In this document: piece by piece, positions 22,691-32,372 of the stretch
Layout: each line of letters opens with the position of its first letter
Numbering within the stretch: the stretch's first letter is position 1
DNA from: Cohnella fermenti
Lineage (GTDB): Bacteria > Bacillota > Bacilli > Paenibacillales > Paenibacillaceae
Reading direction: 5' to 3'
Assembly: GCF_004801405.1 (NCBI RefSeq)
Contig: NZ_SSOB01000014.1
Span: 62,001 to 126,000 of the forward strand
DNA: 64,000 nucleotides
Translations under genes and position numbers: made by a program
Notes under the pieces: generated by a model
The model's database searches: none
Told to the model about the DNA's origin: nothing
Seen by the model: the letters and a program-made list of their open reading frames with translations, nothing else

Positions 22691-23929
22691 GTGTCTAACA
22701 ACCATGAGCAAATCGTACGGAATTATTTGAGGGAGAAGCAAGAGAACATCATGAGAAAACCCGAAGGAAAGCTGAGGTTCCCATTCCTGGAACCGGGAGG
22801 CACGTATCGCGGAGTGATCTGGGATTGGGATTGTTACTTCGCTGGAATCGGAATGCAGCCGGAGCAAGAAGGCGGAGCGTATTTGAAAGGCTGCGTGCTA
22901 AATTTCCTGGATCATATTCGAGAGGATGGATTCATTCCCTACCATATTCAAGCCAACTTGCCAGAAATCATTAATCCCAATTCGCCGTTGAATGTCGGTT
23001 ATCGCAGCAGAAGCGCGGAGCTTCCATTCAATACATGCAAACCGATTCTTGCGCAAATGGCGCTGGCCGCATCCAGAAAGCTGGGGGATGTCGAATGGGT
23101 TAGGAGCTGCTATGCAACGCTTGAGGCTTATATCAAGCACTGGGAGGAAACGCAATTCAGTCAGACGGGTTTATTCGTCTGGCGGTCGCATCGAGGAAGC
23201 GGTGCGGATAACCATCCGGCCGTCTATGGCAGGCCGTTAAATTCATCAGCAGGCGTGGATCTAAACGCTTTGTTCGTTAGAGAGTATTCGGCGCTCTCCA
23301 TTCTTGCGCGAATGTTGCATGGCGAGGAGCGGGCAGAAACTTACTTGTTCAAGCAGCGCAAGTTATCGGAGGCAGTCAATAAGCACTTGTGGGATCCGGT
23401 CGACCAAATCTATTATCATGCGGACTCCGCCGGAAGCACGCCGTTTCAAGCCAATCAGCAGGTGGAGTGGGTTGTGCCTTTAAAGTACAAAGCTTGGACG
23501 GCATTTTTGCCGATGTGGGCAAAGATTGCGCCGGATGACTACGCAGAAAAGATGGTAAGCCGATATTTGTTGAAAACCGATAGGTTTCTCAGCGAGAACG
23601 GAATTCGTACGCTGGCTAAAGATGAACCTCTGTATAATCTGAAAGCGATGAGCAATCCCTCAAACTGGCAGGGGCCCGTTTGGATTGTATCCAATTATTT
23701 AGTTTTCCGTTCGCTGCTGAACTATGGCTATGACGAACTTGCGCGTGAGATTGCGGAGAAGACGCTGCGCATGCTGAGCCGTGATATTCAACAGACAGGA
23801 ACCCTTCACGAGTACTACCATCCGGACACAGGAGAGGGCATCATGAATCCTGATTTTCTAAATTGGAATTTATTGTCGCATGCGATGATGCTCGAACTGG
23901 AGCAAAACCGCGATCTGACCGCTTTATAA
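22691..23929 (+). CDS. GH63/trehalase-like (alpha/alpha)6 glycosidase
   Basis: Probable cytoplasmic exo-glycosidase of 412 residues. The YRGVIWDWDCYFAGIGM start, the repeated helices and the C-terminal NWQGPVWIVSNYLVFRSLLNYG with HEYYHPDTGEG resemble the catalytic toroid of clan GH-G (GH63 glucosidases, mannosylglycerate hydrolase, GH37 trehalase). The exact specificity is not predictable. No signal peptide is seen. The start is GTG with AGGAGGAGAG about 10 bases upstream. It lies 70 bases after the large glycosidase and 115 bases before the importer genes, and is probably part of the same transcript. Confidence 0.75.
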   Translation: MSNNHEQIVRNYLREKQENIMRKPEGKLRFPFLEPGGTYRGVIWDWDCYFAGIGMQPEQEGGAYLKGCVLNFLDHIREDGFIPYHIQANLPEIINPNSPLNVGYRSRSAELPFNTCKPILAQMALAASRKLGDVEWVRSCYATLEAYIKHWEETQFSQTGLFVWRSHRGSGADNHPAVYGRPLNSSAGVDLNALFVREYSALSILARMLHGEERAETYLFKQRKLSEAVNKHLWDPVDQIYYHADSAGSTPFQANQQVEWVVPLKYKAWTAFLPMWAKIAPDDYAEKMVSRYLLKTDRFLSENGIRTLAKDEPLYNLKAMSNPSNWQGPVWIVSNYLVFRSLLNYGYDELAREIAEKTLRMLSRDIQQTGTLHEYYHPDTGEGIMNPDFLNWNLLSHAMMLELEQNRDLTAL

Positions 23930-23977
23930 GCGACCTTGCATCACTCACATATTCGAAGCATGGACGACACATTTACC

Positions 23978-23992
23978 AAGTAAACGCATTCA
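23978..23992 (+). promoter_or_regulatory. Catabolite-responsive element (cre)
   Basis: AAGTAAACGCATTCA matches 14 of 15 positions of the CcpA consensus WTGNAARCGNWWWCA. It is 52 bases upstream of the chosen start of the first importer gene and indicates likely carbon catabolite repression of the importer operon. Confidence 0.7.
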
Positions 23993-24044
23993 CCCTAGAA
24001 TGAGTCATGAATCGAGCAGCAGGATAGTAGAAGGGAAGGATTTC

Positions 24045-24998
24045 ATGAATCAACTAGCAACAGAAGCGTCGCTAGCCATGTCTATGGAAAATAGGAAAAG
24101 GCGGCGAAGAGGGCGTTTGCGAAAAAATTGGCATCTTTATGCATTTGTTTTGCCGACGGTACTTTATTTTTTGGTCTTTCATTACTTTCCCGCCTACGGC
24201 TTAGTCATTGCGTTTAAGAACTACAAGGTATCCGAAGGTATCTGGGGAAGCGCATGGACAGGCTTCGAACATTTTGAACGGTTTTTTGATTCCTATTATT
24301 TCTGGGATCTTATTCGGAACACAATGGGCATCAATATATACCAGCTAGCTCTGTTTCCGATTCCGGTCATTGTCGCATTGGCGTTTAATGAATTGTCCAA
24401 TGGGTGGTACAAGAGGTTTCTTCAGACGGTAACGTATGCCCCGCATTTTATTTCGACGGTCGTCATCTGCGGAATGATTATCTCCTTTTTAAACCCGTCA
24501 TCGGGCATCGTCAATCAAATCATTGCAGGATTCGGGGGAGAGCCGATTTCTTTCCTGACTGAACCGGGCTGGTTCAAAACGATTTTTGTTGTTTCCGGCG
24601 AGTGGCAGCGATTCGGGTGGGGAGCCATCCTGTATTTGGCCGCGCTGGCCGGCGTTGACCCTCAGTTGCACGAAGCGGCCAAGATAGACGGCGCAACGCG
24701 GCTGCAACGCATTCGGAATGTCAATATCCCTAGCATTATGCCGACGATTGTCATCATGTTCATTTTAAACATGGGGGACTTTATGACCGTCGGTTTCGAG
24801 AAGATTTATTTGCTGCAAAATGAACTGAATTTGAAGACATCGGATGTGATCCAGACCTATGTCTATCGAAGCGGTCTGCTGCAGGCCCAGTACAGTTTTT
24901 CGGCAGCGATAGGATTATTTAATTCCCTGATTAATCTGTTCATGCTGGTGATGGCCAATCGTTTGGCCAAGCGTTTCAGTCAAACAAGCTTATGGTAG
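24045..24998 (+). CDS. Sugar ABC transporter permease, LplB type (importer 1)
   Basis: Inner-membrane permease of 317 residues, the usual LplB length. A basic N-terminus (NRKRRRRGRLRKNW) is followed by six predicted membrane segments from FVLPTVLYFLVFHYF on. The EAA loop that contacts the ATPase is EAAKIDGATRLQRIRNVNIP. The ATG at 24045 follows GGAAGGA; the frame is open to 24000, but the longer version has no ribosome binding site. Its partners are the next two genes. No ATPase gene is present, so a shared MsmK/MsmX-type ATPase elsewhere is expected. Confidence 0.95.
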   Translation: MNQLATEASLAMSMENRKRRRRGRLRKNWHLYAFVLPTVLYFLVFHYFPAYGLVIAFKNYKVSEGIWGSAWTGFEHFERFFDSYYFWDLIRNTMGINIYQLALFPIPVIVALAFNELSNGWYKRFLQTVTYAPHFISTVVICGMIISFLNPSSGIVNQIIAGFGGEPISFLTEPGWFKTIFVVSGEWQRFGWGAILYLAALAGVDPQLHEAAKIDGATRLQRIRNVNIPSIMPTIVIMFILNMGDFMTVGFEKIYLLQNELNLKTSDVIQTYVYRSGLLQAQYSFSAAIGLFNSLINLFMLVMANRLAKRFSQTSLW

Positions 24999-25007
24999 GA
25001 GGACACA

Positions 25008-25898
25008 ATGAAAGAATCAACATTCGATCGATTGTTCGTTTATTTTAATCATCTATTTTTATTTCTATTGCTTGTGAGTGTGCTTTATCCGCTTATCTAT
25101 GTGACCAGCGCCTCCATTAGCGACCCTGTTGCCGTAAATGCGGGCCGGATGTGGCTCTTTCCGAAGGAGGTGACATGGGAGGGGTACCAGCGAGTATTCC
25201 GGGATGCCGAGATATGGATCGGATACAAGAACACGATCTTATATACGTTGCTCGGTACAATCGTCAATCTATTGCTGACGATACCTTGCGCTTATGCCTT
25301 GGCTCGAAAAGATTTTGCGGGGAGAAATGCGATTACCCTCTTTATTGTATTCACCATGTTTTTTAACGGCGGACTCATTCCGACGTTTCTGCTCGTAAAA
25401 TCGTTGCATATGGTGGATACCGTATGGGCTCTTGTTCTGCCGCAGGCAGCCGCCGTCATGAATATTATCGTTTCGCGGACCTTCTTTCAAATGACGGTAC
25501 CTCGTGAATTGGAAGAGGCGGCAGAAATAGATGGCTGCTCGAATTTAAGGATGTTCGTGAAAGTCGTTCTTCCCATATCGGGCCCGATTATAGCTGTTAT
25601 GGCGCTCTTTTATGGGGTAATGCATTGGAATCAGTATTTTAACGCAATGATTTACTTGAAGGATCGGGACATTTTTCCGTTGCAGTTGTTTCTGCGGGAA
25701 ATCTTGGTATCGAGCGAGATGAGCGCCGCGATGCAAACCGGTGTTAGCGATTTGGAAGCGATGGAGGCGCAAGCGCGAATTGCTGAAATCGTCAAATATT
25801 CGGTTATGATCGTCTCCGCACTGCCTCTTTTGGTTGTTTATCCGTTCCTGCAGCGCTTTTTCGTAAAAGGGGTGCTCATTGGGTCTTTGAAAGGATAA
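25008..25898 (+). CDS. Sugar ABC transporter permease, YtcP/LplC type (importer 1)
   Basis: Second permease of the importer, 296 residues with six predicted membrane segments. The loop ELEEAAEIDGCSNLRMFVKVVLP is the EAA motif of the carbohydrate uptake transporter-1 family, and the C-terminus QRFFVKGVLIGSLKG is characteristic of the YtcP/LplC subgroup. The ATG follows TAGGAGGA with a 9-base gap after the previous stop codon, so the two permeases are translated from one transcript. Confidence 0.95.
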   Translation: MKESTFDRLFVYFNHLFLFLLLVSVLYPLIYVTSASISDPVAVNAGRMWLFPKEVTWEGYQRVFRDAEIWIGYKNTILYTLLGTIVNLLLTIPCAYALARKDFAGRNAITLFIVFTMFFNGGLIPTFLLVKSLHMVDTVWALVLPQAAAVMNIIVSRTFFQMTVPRELEEAAEIDGCSNLRMFVKVVLPISGPIIAVMALFYGVMHWNQYFNAMIYLKDRDIFPLQLFLREILVSSEMSAAMQTGVSDLEAMEAQARIAEIVKYSVMIVSALPLLVVYPFLQRFFVKGVLIGSLKG

Positions 25899-25940
25899 TC
25901 TTGTTGCCTTCATAAAAACATGACAAAGGGGATTGGAAAT

Positions 25941-27530
25941 ATGAGAAAATCAATCATTGTATTCGCTTGCTTCAGCCTGTTGCTGCTGTCTGCATGCTCG
26001 AGAAGCGATAATCGGAATAACGAACCGTCCGCATCCGCATCGGAGAAGCAGACGCCAAGCAATCTCAATCTGACGGGATTCCCGATTACGACAGAGAAGA
26101 TAACGCTTGATTTGATGGGAGAGAAAGCACCTATCCATGGCCCGTGGGATCAAATGTACTTTTTTCAGGAGATGGAGAAAAAGACGAATATCCATTTCGA
26201 GTTTGATACGCCTGCAAGAGAGTCTTATAAAGAACGTAAAAATCTTGCCTTTGCGAGCGGCGAGTACCCGGATTTGTTCTTCGGCGGCCAACTGGACACG
26301 GCCGATGAAATCAATTATGGCCAACAAGGGATTCTCATTCCTCTCGAAGATCTGATTGAGGAATATGCGCCAAATCTGAAGAAGTTCCTGGAAGAAAATC
26401 CGGACGTGAAGCGATCCATCACAACGACGGATGGTCATATTTATGCATTGCCGAACGTAAATACGGTTCCACGGGACCTTGTAATGAAGCCATGGATCAA
26501 TGGGGAGTGGCTTGCCAATTTGAATATTTCCACACTTCCGGCCACGACCGACGATTTACTCGAGCTTCTGCGCGCATTTCGAGACGGAGACCCGAATCAG
26601 AACGGAGAAAAGGATGAAATTCCGTTATCGGCTCCAAGCATGACGAATCTCAGAAAACCTTTGCTTGCGGCATTTGGTTTGCTATCAAATTCCATTGAAG
26701 TGAAGGATGATAAGATTGTGTTCTCCCCGATCGAATCCAATTATCAACAATATCTGAAGTATATGAATGTGCTGTTCAACGAGAAGCTGCTGGATTCCGA
26801 ATTGTTCTCGCAAACGACTCAGCAGTTCACGGCAAAAGGAAAGTCGGATCGCATCGGCGTATTCGTTCATGCAGCCCCGCACCTCGTATTGGATATCAGC
26901 GACCCGGCCGACAATGCCAAGCATCCGGCACTGCCCGTTCTGACCAGCGAGGTAAATTCGGAGAAGGTATATCCATTGAATTCCAGCATCACGCGGGGCA
27001 CCTTTGCAATTACGAAAAAGAATAAATACCCGGAAGCGACCATGAGATGGGTAGATTACTTCTACAGCCCGGAAGGAAGCAACTTCGCTATGGTCGGCGA
27101 TAGTTGGCAATGGAAGGATGCCGACCAGACGCAATGGGAGTTTGTCTATGAAGGGGACAACAAAGAAGAATACAGAGGGAAGATCGTACCCGATCCCGGT
27201 TTGCCGCTGCCTCTCGTAAGAGACAACGACTTCTTGTCGAAGGAGTATAATCTTTCGGGGGCTTACTTGAACAAAGTAACAGAGGAGCAATTCCTTCCCT
27301 ATGCACAGACGGCCTTCCCCCTCGTCTATTTTACGGAAGAAGAACAAGATCGTCTGAATGTGCTGAATGCGGATATAACAACTTATGTCGAACAGATGGA
27401 AGCCAAGTTCATCTTTGGTCAAACGCCGATCAGCGAATGGGACAACTATGTGGCCACGATCCAGAAAATGGGCGTCGATGATATGATCAGCATTTATCAG
27501 GCTGCCTATGACCGTTGGAAGAGCGAATGA
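25941..27530 (+). CDS. Sugar-binding lipoprotein of ABC importer 1 (LplA-like)
   Basis: Extracellular solute-binding protein of 529 residues, anchored as a lipoprotein: signal sequence MRKSIIVFACFSLLLLSAC with the lipobox cysteine at 19. The large size is that of the LplA/YtcQ group, which binds oligosaccharides. The chosen ATG has AAGGGG about 10 bases upstream; the frame extends to 25920 but that would put seven residues before the signal peptide. Its stop codon overlaps the start of the sulfatase gene (ATGA), so transport and desulfation are translationally coupled, suggesting a sulfated ligand (inference). Confidence 0.93.
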   Translation: MRKSIIVFACFSLLLLSACSRSDNRNNEPSASASEKQTPSNLNLTGFPITTEKITLDLMGEKAPIHGPWDQMYFFQEMEKKTNIHFEFDTPARESYKERKNLAFASGEYPDLFFGGQLDTADEINYGQQGILIPLEDLIEEYAPNLKKFLEENPDVKRSITTTDGHIYALPNVNTVPRDLVMKPWINGEWLANLNISTLPATTDDLLELLRAFRDGDPNQNGEKDEIPLSAPSMTNLRKPLLAAFGLLSNSIEVKDDKIVFSPIESNYQQYLKYMNVLFNEKLLDSELFSQTTQQFTAKGKSDRIGVFVHAAPHLVLDISDPADNAKHPALPVLTSEVNSEKVYPLNSSITRGTFAITKKNKYPEATMRWVDYFYSPEGSNFAMVGDSWQWKDADQTQWEFVYEGDNKEEYRGKIVPDPGLPLPLVRDNDFLSKEYNLSGAYLNKVTEEQFLPYAQTAFPLVYFTEEEQDRLNVLNADITTYVEQMEAKFIFGQTPISEWDNYVATIQKMGVDDMISIYQAAYDRWKSE

Positions 27531-29068
27531 AGCCAAACATTATATTCATAACGGCCGATCAGTTGGCCGCCGCAACGCTTCATTGTTACGGGGGAAGTGT
27601 TCCTTCTTCCCCCGTGCTTGATTCCCTGGCCGCAAGTGGAACCCGATTCGATCGCTGTTACGCGCATGTTCCCGTCTGCGCGCCAAACAGAGCCACTTTG
27701 TTATCGGGACGTTCGAGGAGCATTCACGGAGTCACGACCAACAATCTTGTGTTCCCTCAAGATGTCCCGACGTATGCGCAAGTATTGAGAAGCAATGGTT
27801 ATCGAACGGGCGGGTTCGGGAAATTCCATCAGACGCCGATGCAACTACCTTTGCCGCCGACACTGGAGCATCTGGGCTTTGACGAGGCCGTGTTAACGGA
27901 AGATACGAAGCTCGGACCGTGGCTGGACTGGATAAAGGAATGTCATCCCGAGTATTATGACATGGCGCTGGCGACTTGCTGGTCAATGCCGTACCTGAAC
28001 AATTACGGAGAGAACGGGATTGATCTTCGTCAAAGGTGGGAGAGCGCGTTCGAGAAGTTCATCGCTCCGTTAAGGAAGAACTCGGACTGGGCGCCGATGT
28101 ATGCGTCACCGCTCCCGAAGGAGCTTCACCAGACGGCGTTTATTGTGGATAGAAGTCTGGATTTTATGGGCAAGCATATGATGCAATACCCGGAACGCCC
28201 TTTTTTTTGCCACGTCTCATTTGTCGATCCGCATAACCCCTATGACCCGCCTGCGCCTTATGACGACATGTTCCGATATGAAGATATGCCGCTGCCGGTG
28301 AAGCAGGCTGAGGGGGAGCGCGAAATCCCAACGTTGGCGCGCGCGAGAGACATGATGAATTTTCGGAAGGTGAGTCATTCCGATAAGGTGTTGAAGCAAC
28401 TTCAGGCGTATTTCCATGGCTCCGTCCGCTTCATTGACGATCAGATCGGCAGAATCGTCGCATGGCTTCGTGAGAAGAAGCTTGACAGCAATACGATAAT
28501 CGTGTTTACGACCGACCATGGCGAGATGCTTGGCGATCATGGCTTTATTACCAAAGGCTCCATGCATTATGACAAAAGCATTCGTTGTCCATTGATCGTG
28601 CATGGTCCGGGCATCGAAGAGGGAGTTTCCAATCGATTGGTAAGCTCGCTGGATTTCTTTGCGACCTTCTGCGATTGGGCGGACATAATGGAAATCCCCC
28701 CTCATGAGGGATTCTCGTTCGCCGAACAATGCGGTGGACATCATAAGTCGATGACAGAGGTTCGAGAATTATCCGTACAGTATGGAGCGGTAAGAACGTT
28801 GTTGACGGATAATGGGTGGAGACTGACCTTATACGACGAGGGAGATCGCATATACGGCCAGATGTTCCATCTGGCCGAAGATCCGGATGAGCAGATCAAT
28901 CTCTATGATAGGGATGAATGGCAAGCTCAAAAGATTGAACTGCTGGAGCGGCTGGCGGCTATTCACGCGAAGGAGGGGCTCGTGCAGCAGTTCAGGAATT
29001 TGCCGATTCATGAAGGGTACCGTTGCAGCGTTGACGAATTCGCACTGAAGCCAATTGTTCCCAATTAA
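27527..29068 (+). CDS. Sulfatase (S1 family, Cys-type)
   Basis: Type I sulfatase of 513 residues without signal peptide, so probably cytoplasmic. The active-site signature is CAPNR (Cys51 to Arg55) in PVCAPNRATLLSGR, with the cysteine expected to become formylglycine. Metal ligands are in ITADQ near the N-terminus and FTTDHGEMLGDHG. The ATG at 27527 overlaps the stop of the binding protein gene by the ATGA arrangement, with GGAAGAG upstream. It differs clearly from the other two sulfatases of the window and so probably has another sulfate position or sugar as target. Confidence 0.93.
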   Translation: MKPNIIFITADQLAAATLHCYGGSVPSSPVLDSLAASGTRFDRCYAHVPVCAPNRATLLSGRSRSIHGVTTNNLVFPQDVPTYAQVLRSNGYRTGGFGKFHQTPMQLPLPPTLEHLGFDEAVLTEDTKLGPWLDWIKECHPEYYDMALATCWSMPYLNNYGENGIDLRQRWESAFEKFIAPLRKNSDWAPMYASPLPKELHQTAFIVDRSLDFMGKHMMQYPERPFFCHVSFVDPHNPYDPPAPYDDMFRYEDMPLPVKQAEGEREIPTLARARDMMNFRKVSHSDKVLKQLQAYFHGSVRFIDDQIGRIVAWLREKKLDSNTIIVFTTDHGEMLGDHGFITKGSMHYDKSIRCPLIVHGPGIEEGVSNRLVSSLDFFATFCDWADIMEIPPHEGFSFAEQCGGHHKSMTEVRELSVQYGAVRTLLTDNGWRLTLYDEGDRIYGQMFHLAEDPDEQINLYDRDEWQAQKIELLERLAAIHAKEGLVQQFRNLPIHEGYRCSVDEFALKPIVPN

Positions 29069-29090
29069 TTGCGACAAAGTTCCATTGGAG

Positions 29091-29129
29091 ATAGCCTGCA
29101 AGAGCGATACTTCGCTACTTGCAGGCTAT
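29091..29129. terminator. Bidirectional hairpin between convergent genes
   Basis: ATAGCCTGCAAG (29091-29102) pairs with CTTGCAGGCTAT (29118-29129), and the loop contains a second stem AGCGA/TCGCT. It lies between the sulfatase and the convergent rhamnosidase. The flanking T- and A-runs are poor, but the strong stem and position suit a two-way terminator. Confidence 0.65.
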
Positions 29130-29218
29130 TTGCCGATTGCAGCATGTTGTGAACAGCAGCTTCTAGCCGGTTTGGCTATCGGAAGCAGTCTTGGTCCCAG
29201 CCGCTCTTGGCGAACCTA

Positions 29219-32188
29219 TTATAGCCTTCTCAGGAGCGCATCTGCTTCATACCCCTTCGGAGCGACCATCTCCACCACAATCGACTCAGGCGCGTGCACC
29301 TCCAGTTCGAATCTGCGACCGCCGCTTTCTTCCTTCAAGCGCCATGCCACGTCGATTCTGCCTCCATCGGGCAGCGGCACTGCCCCCCGAGCCCACTTCA
29401 AGTTTGCAGGCTGCGGCGCGACCCGTACCTTCCTCCAGCCGACGGAAGCCTTGCGCACACCAAGCACGCATGCGCCCAGGAAATAACCCGGAGCAGCCGA
29501 CCAGGCATGGCAATGGCTGCGAGTCAGCATCTTCGGATTCGGCCGATTGTCGGCGTAATCCGGGTACATCTCCCAGCATGTCGTCGCCTCATGCTCGATC
29601 ATCTGACCGAAGTTCTCGCGCATATCGTCCAGCATCAGATCGAATCGGCCCAGTTCTTCTAGCGCCTCATAGTAGAAGAACGCCATAAACGGGCTGCCGA
29701 TCTGCACGAAATCGTCCGGCACTTGAGCGAGGTAATTGGCAATTCGGCTCTTGCGATCGCCTTCCGCGATGCCATTGAGGAAAGCGATGATCTGCGTCTG
29801 AATACTGATCGTATCGGATCTTCGCCCTTCCGCGTGGAGGCAGTCGATATACGCTTGACGCTCTTCGCACCAGAGATGCTCGTTGATTGCTGCAGCAAGC
29901 CGCTCGGACGCTTCCTCGAACCGGATGCCCTGCGAAGCTTCGCCCGCCGCTTCGGCCAACTTCGCGGCTGCCTTCAACGTTCTCGCAAGGATTGCATTCT
30001 GATGCGTGACAACGCCGTTGCGAGGTTGATCGATCGGCGCCCAATCGAGAAGATTCCAGCCTCTAATGAACAGGAGACCGCGATCATCCAGTCTATCCAG
30101 ATAATGCTCCAGTGTGAAACGAACCTTCGGCCAGATCTCCTTAGCGAACGTTGTATCGGCTGTATGTTCGACAACCTCCAGGCAGGCGATGGCCCAGAAG
30201 AAGGTCCAGTTCGGAATAACGCTGCTCCAGCCGCTCGGCACCTGATCGGTATAAAGCGGCGTCTGGAAGCGCGATCCCGGCACCAGTTCGAGGCAATGCT
30301 TCACCATGTCGGTCTCCCCGAACAAATAATAGTTGACCAACGCCTCATTGCGGCTGTCGCCGACCCAGAACGCCTGCTCGTAGGCAGGGCAATCGACGAA
30401 GGTGTCCTCCATGCACAGGCGGGTCGTATGCTTGCTGATTTCCCAAATATCGTTCAGCAGCGTGTCCGAGCTGTGGAAGCGGCCGATTTCCGCTACGGGG
30501 TAGTTGCTTTGCAGGAGTTGAACGCCGTACAGCTTCACTGGGCGCGTCGTATTACTCACTGTGACCATCAGATAACGAAGACCGCGTCGGACAGGAGACT
30601 CATAGGTTTGCCTGCCTTCCTTGCAGACATAACGCAGCGTATTGTCCAGAATGTAGGTATCTTGACGCCAGCCGTCCTTCATATATTCATATCCGTAGAA
30701 ATCAAGCATCGTTCCCGCAGGCGCATCCACCTCGAAGCGCAGATAGCCCGACCACATCTTGCCAAAATCCAAGATCAGTTCCGTCTCGCTTCCTGTGCGC
30801 GAAATGATTACTGCCGGCTCGGAGTTTGCCATGCATGCCGATTGCAGGTTCATGGGAATGAGCAGGCTTCTTTCCTCCCGCTTCCAGATGCTTCTTGCGA
30901 ACATGGAAGCGCGCGAGACCAGCGAATTGGGAATAGGCTTCGCCAATGCTGCGAAACGGCTTAGCCCGGCAACCTCCCGAACGCTGCGGAAGCTCTTGTA
31001 GACATCGAAATGTTCGAATGCATCTTCATCTAATGCCTTGCTTCCGCCGAAGCCTTCATACCCCGAGAGCGGATGGACCTCATCCCGATGATCTATCGAT
31101 TCATGCGTCGTGAAGGGGCCGATCAGCACGAATGGTGACGAATCTTCTTCTGCATTGTTCGCGAACGGAGGAGAGACGAGTTCAAACGCGACTTCACAAT
31201 CGATACCGAAGTGCAGCCCTGTTCCATGATCTGAACCTGCGAAATCCAGCCACAGAAGGTTATCCCCTTGATTCAGGCGAAGCCGGGCATACCGCTCCGG
31301 CTGCTCCCCCTCCATATCCGACGCAGCCCGGTATTCGCCGCCCAGCGAAATCCCCCTAAGCGCATGGAAGCGGCTGAGAATGCCCAACGTCGCTTCGGTC
31401 TCTTCACTGGCCCGTATCACGACAGCAACATAACCGACGAACGAGACGGGATTGGCATGACCGACGCTGCCCGGATCCATCGCGTTCCGAATATCGATGG
31501 CAGTTGTGAAGGAGACAGGCGTGGTCTCCTTCAGCGATTCTATACGTACCGGCCAGACCGGTTCCTCCGTCAGCGGGAGAATCGGACTTCCAAGCAGAGA
31601 CGGCCAGGGCTCGTCGCCAGGCTTGCCGACAGTGATTGCCCGCACCCATTGATCGGAACCGGATGCGCATGTCCCCCTCTTCCAGTTCTCATCCCAGGCT
31701 CTGGCATCAACGCTTTCGGAGAATCCAAGCTGCGTGGACATACGTTGGCTTCTCGTGTCATAGCCGGCATGCTTCGCCGTCAGCCAGCGCTCGTCCGTTC
31801 CAATCGTCAATATCTGTCCGCTGGCCATCTCCACATCCAACTGTGCGAGGAGTCCGCCTTGGCTCAACAAGTATTGAAACGTCGATACCCCATAATGCAT
31901 GACCAACACTGCAATCGTATTCTCGCCTTCTTGAAGCAGATGCGCCACGTTATGGATGTTATAGCTCTGTTCAGCCGGCCATGACCGGATAGGCCCCCTG
32001 CCGCACTGCTTGCCATTCACATGGAGTACATACCGCGAATCCGCCGTGATCGCAATCTTCGCTTCTTTTATTCCACCGTTACGAAGCTCGAACGAATGCT
32101 TGAAGCATCTCCACTCATTACGCGGACTCTTCTCCATGCCGCTCCATATCCAGCTTGCCTGCCAATTCATTTCCCGCTCCTTCAACAT
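29219..32188 (-). CDS. Alpha-L-rhamnosidase (GH78)
   Basis: Exo-enzyme that releases L-rhamnose from glycans, 989 residues without a signal peptide, so probably intracellular. The N-terminal WQASWIWSG and jelly-roll region (FKHSFELRN...YVLHVNGKQCGRGP) are typical. The catalytic (alpha/alpha)6 domain has TFVDCPAYEQAFWVGDSRNEAL, the GH78 acid region, and the C-terminal beta domain begins after SHCHAWSAAPGYFLG. The start at 32188 has AAGGGG 8 bases upstream; an in-frame ATG at 32170 with AAGGAG is equally good. It is divergent from the AraC gene at 32373, its likely regulator. Confidence 0.9.
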   Translation of the reverse strand: MLKEREMNWQASWIWSGMEKSPRNEWRCFKHSFELRNGGIKEAKIAITADSRYVLHVNGKQCGRGPIRSWPAEQSYNIHNVAHLLQEGENTIAVLVMHYGVSTFQYLLSQGGLLAQLDVEMASGQILTIGTDERWLTAKHAGYDTRSQRMSTQLGFSESVDARAWDENWKRGTCASGSDQWVRAITVGKPGDEPWPSLLGSPILPLTEEPVWPVRIESLKETTPVSFTTAIDIRNAMDPGSVGHANPVSFVGYVAVVIRASEETEATLGILSRFHALRGISLGGEYRAASDMEGEQPERYARLRLNQGDNLLWLDFAGSDHGTGLHFGIDCEVAFELVSPPFANNAEEDSSPFVLIGPFTTHESIDHRDEVHPLSGYEGFGGSKALDEDAFEHFDVYKSFRSVREVAGLSRFAALAKPIPNSLVSRASMFARSIWKREERSLLIPMNLQSACMANSEPAVIISRTGSETELILDFGKMWSGYLRFEVDAPAGTMLDFYGYEYMKDGWRQDTYILDNTLRYVCKEGRQTYESPVRRGLRYLMVTVSNTTRPVKLYGVQLLQSNYPVAEIGRFHSSDTLLNDIWEISKHTTRLCMEDTFVDCPAYEQAFWVGDSRNEALVNYYLFGETDMVKHCLELVPGSRFQTPLYTDQVPSGWSSVIPNWTFFWAIACLEVVEHTADTTFAKEIWPKVRFTLEHYLDRLDDRGLLFIRGWNLLDWAPIDQPRNGVVTHQNAILARTLKAAAKLAEAAGEASQGIRFEEASERLAAAINEHLWCEERQAYIDCLHAEGRRSDTISIQTQIIAFLNGIAEGDRKSRIANYLAQVPDDFVQIGSPFMAFFYYEALEELGRFDLMLDDMRENFGQMIEHEATTCWEMYPDYADNRPNPKMLTRSHCHAWSAAPGYFLGACVLGVRKASVGWRKVRVAPQPANLKWARGAVPLPDGGRIDVAWRLKEESGGRRFELEVHAPESIVVEMVAPKGYEADALLRRL

Positions 32189-32295
32189 CGTCTCATCCCC
32201 TTGCAGTAGTATGTCTGCCCCTATTCTACTATGGGAAAACACTGAAATTGAGGGGGAAATCAGACAGTTGTAAGGGGGGATTCGGACTAAGAGCA

Positions 32296-32324
32296 TTGCA
32301 GAATCAGTTGAGTTCTACTATGCT
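32296..32324 (+). promoter_or_regulatory. Candidate promoter for the AraC gene at 32373
   Basis: TTGCAG (32296-32301), a 17-base spacer and TATGCT (32319-32324). Both boxes are imperfect. Transcription would start about 40 bases before the TTG start codon. Confidence 0.4.
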
Positions 32325-32372
32325 CGAAGACAGAGCTTATTCAGTTCGGATCTTGATAAGGAGCGAAGCATC

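Noticed and set aside
23962..23971. GGACGACACA upstream of importer 1, resembling the shared half-site
   Set aside because: Only the first six bases match, there is no partner 22 bases away and no -10 box at the 38-base distance.
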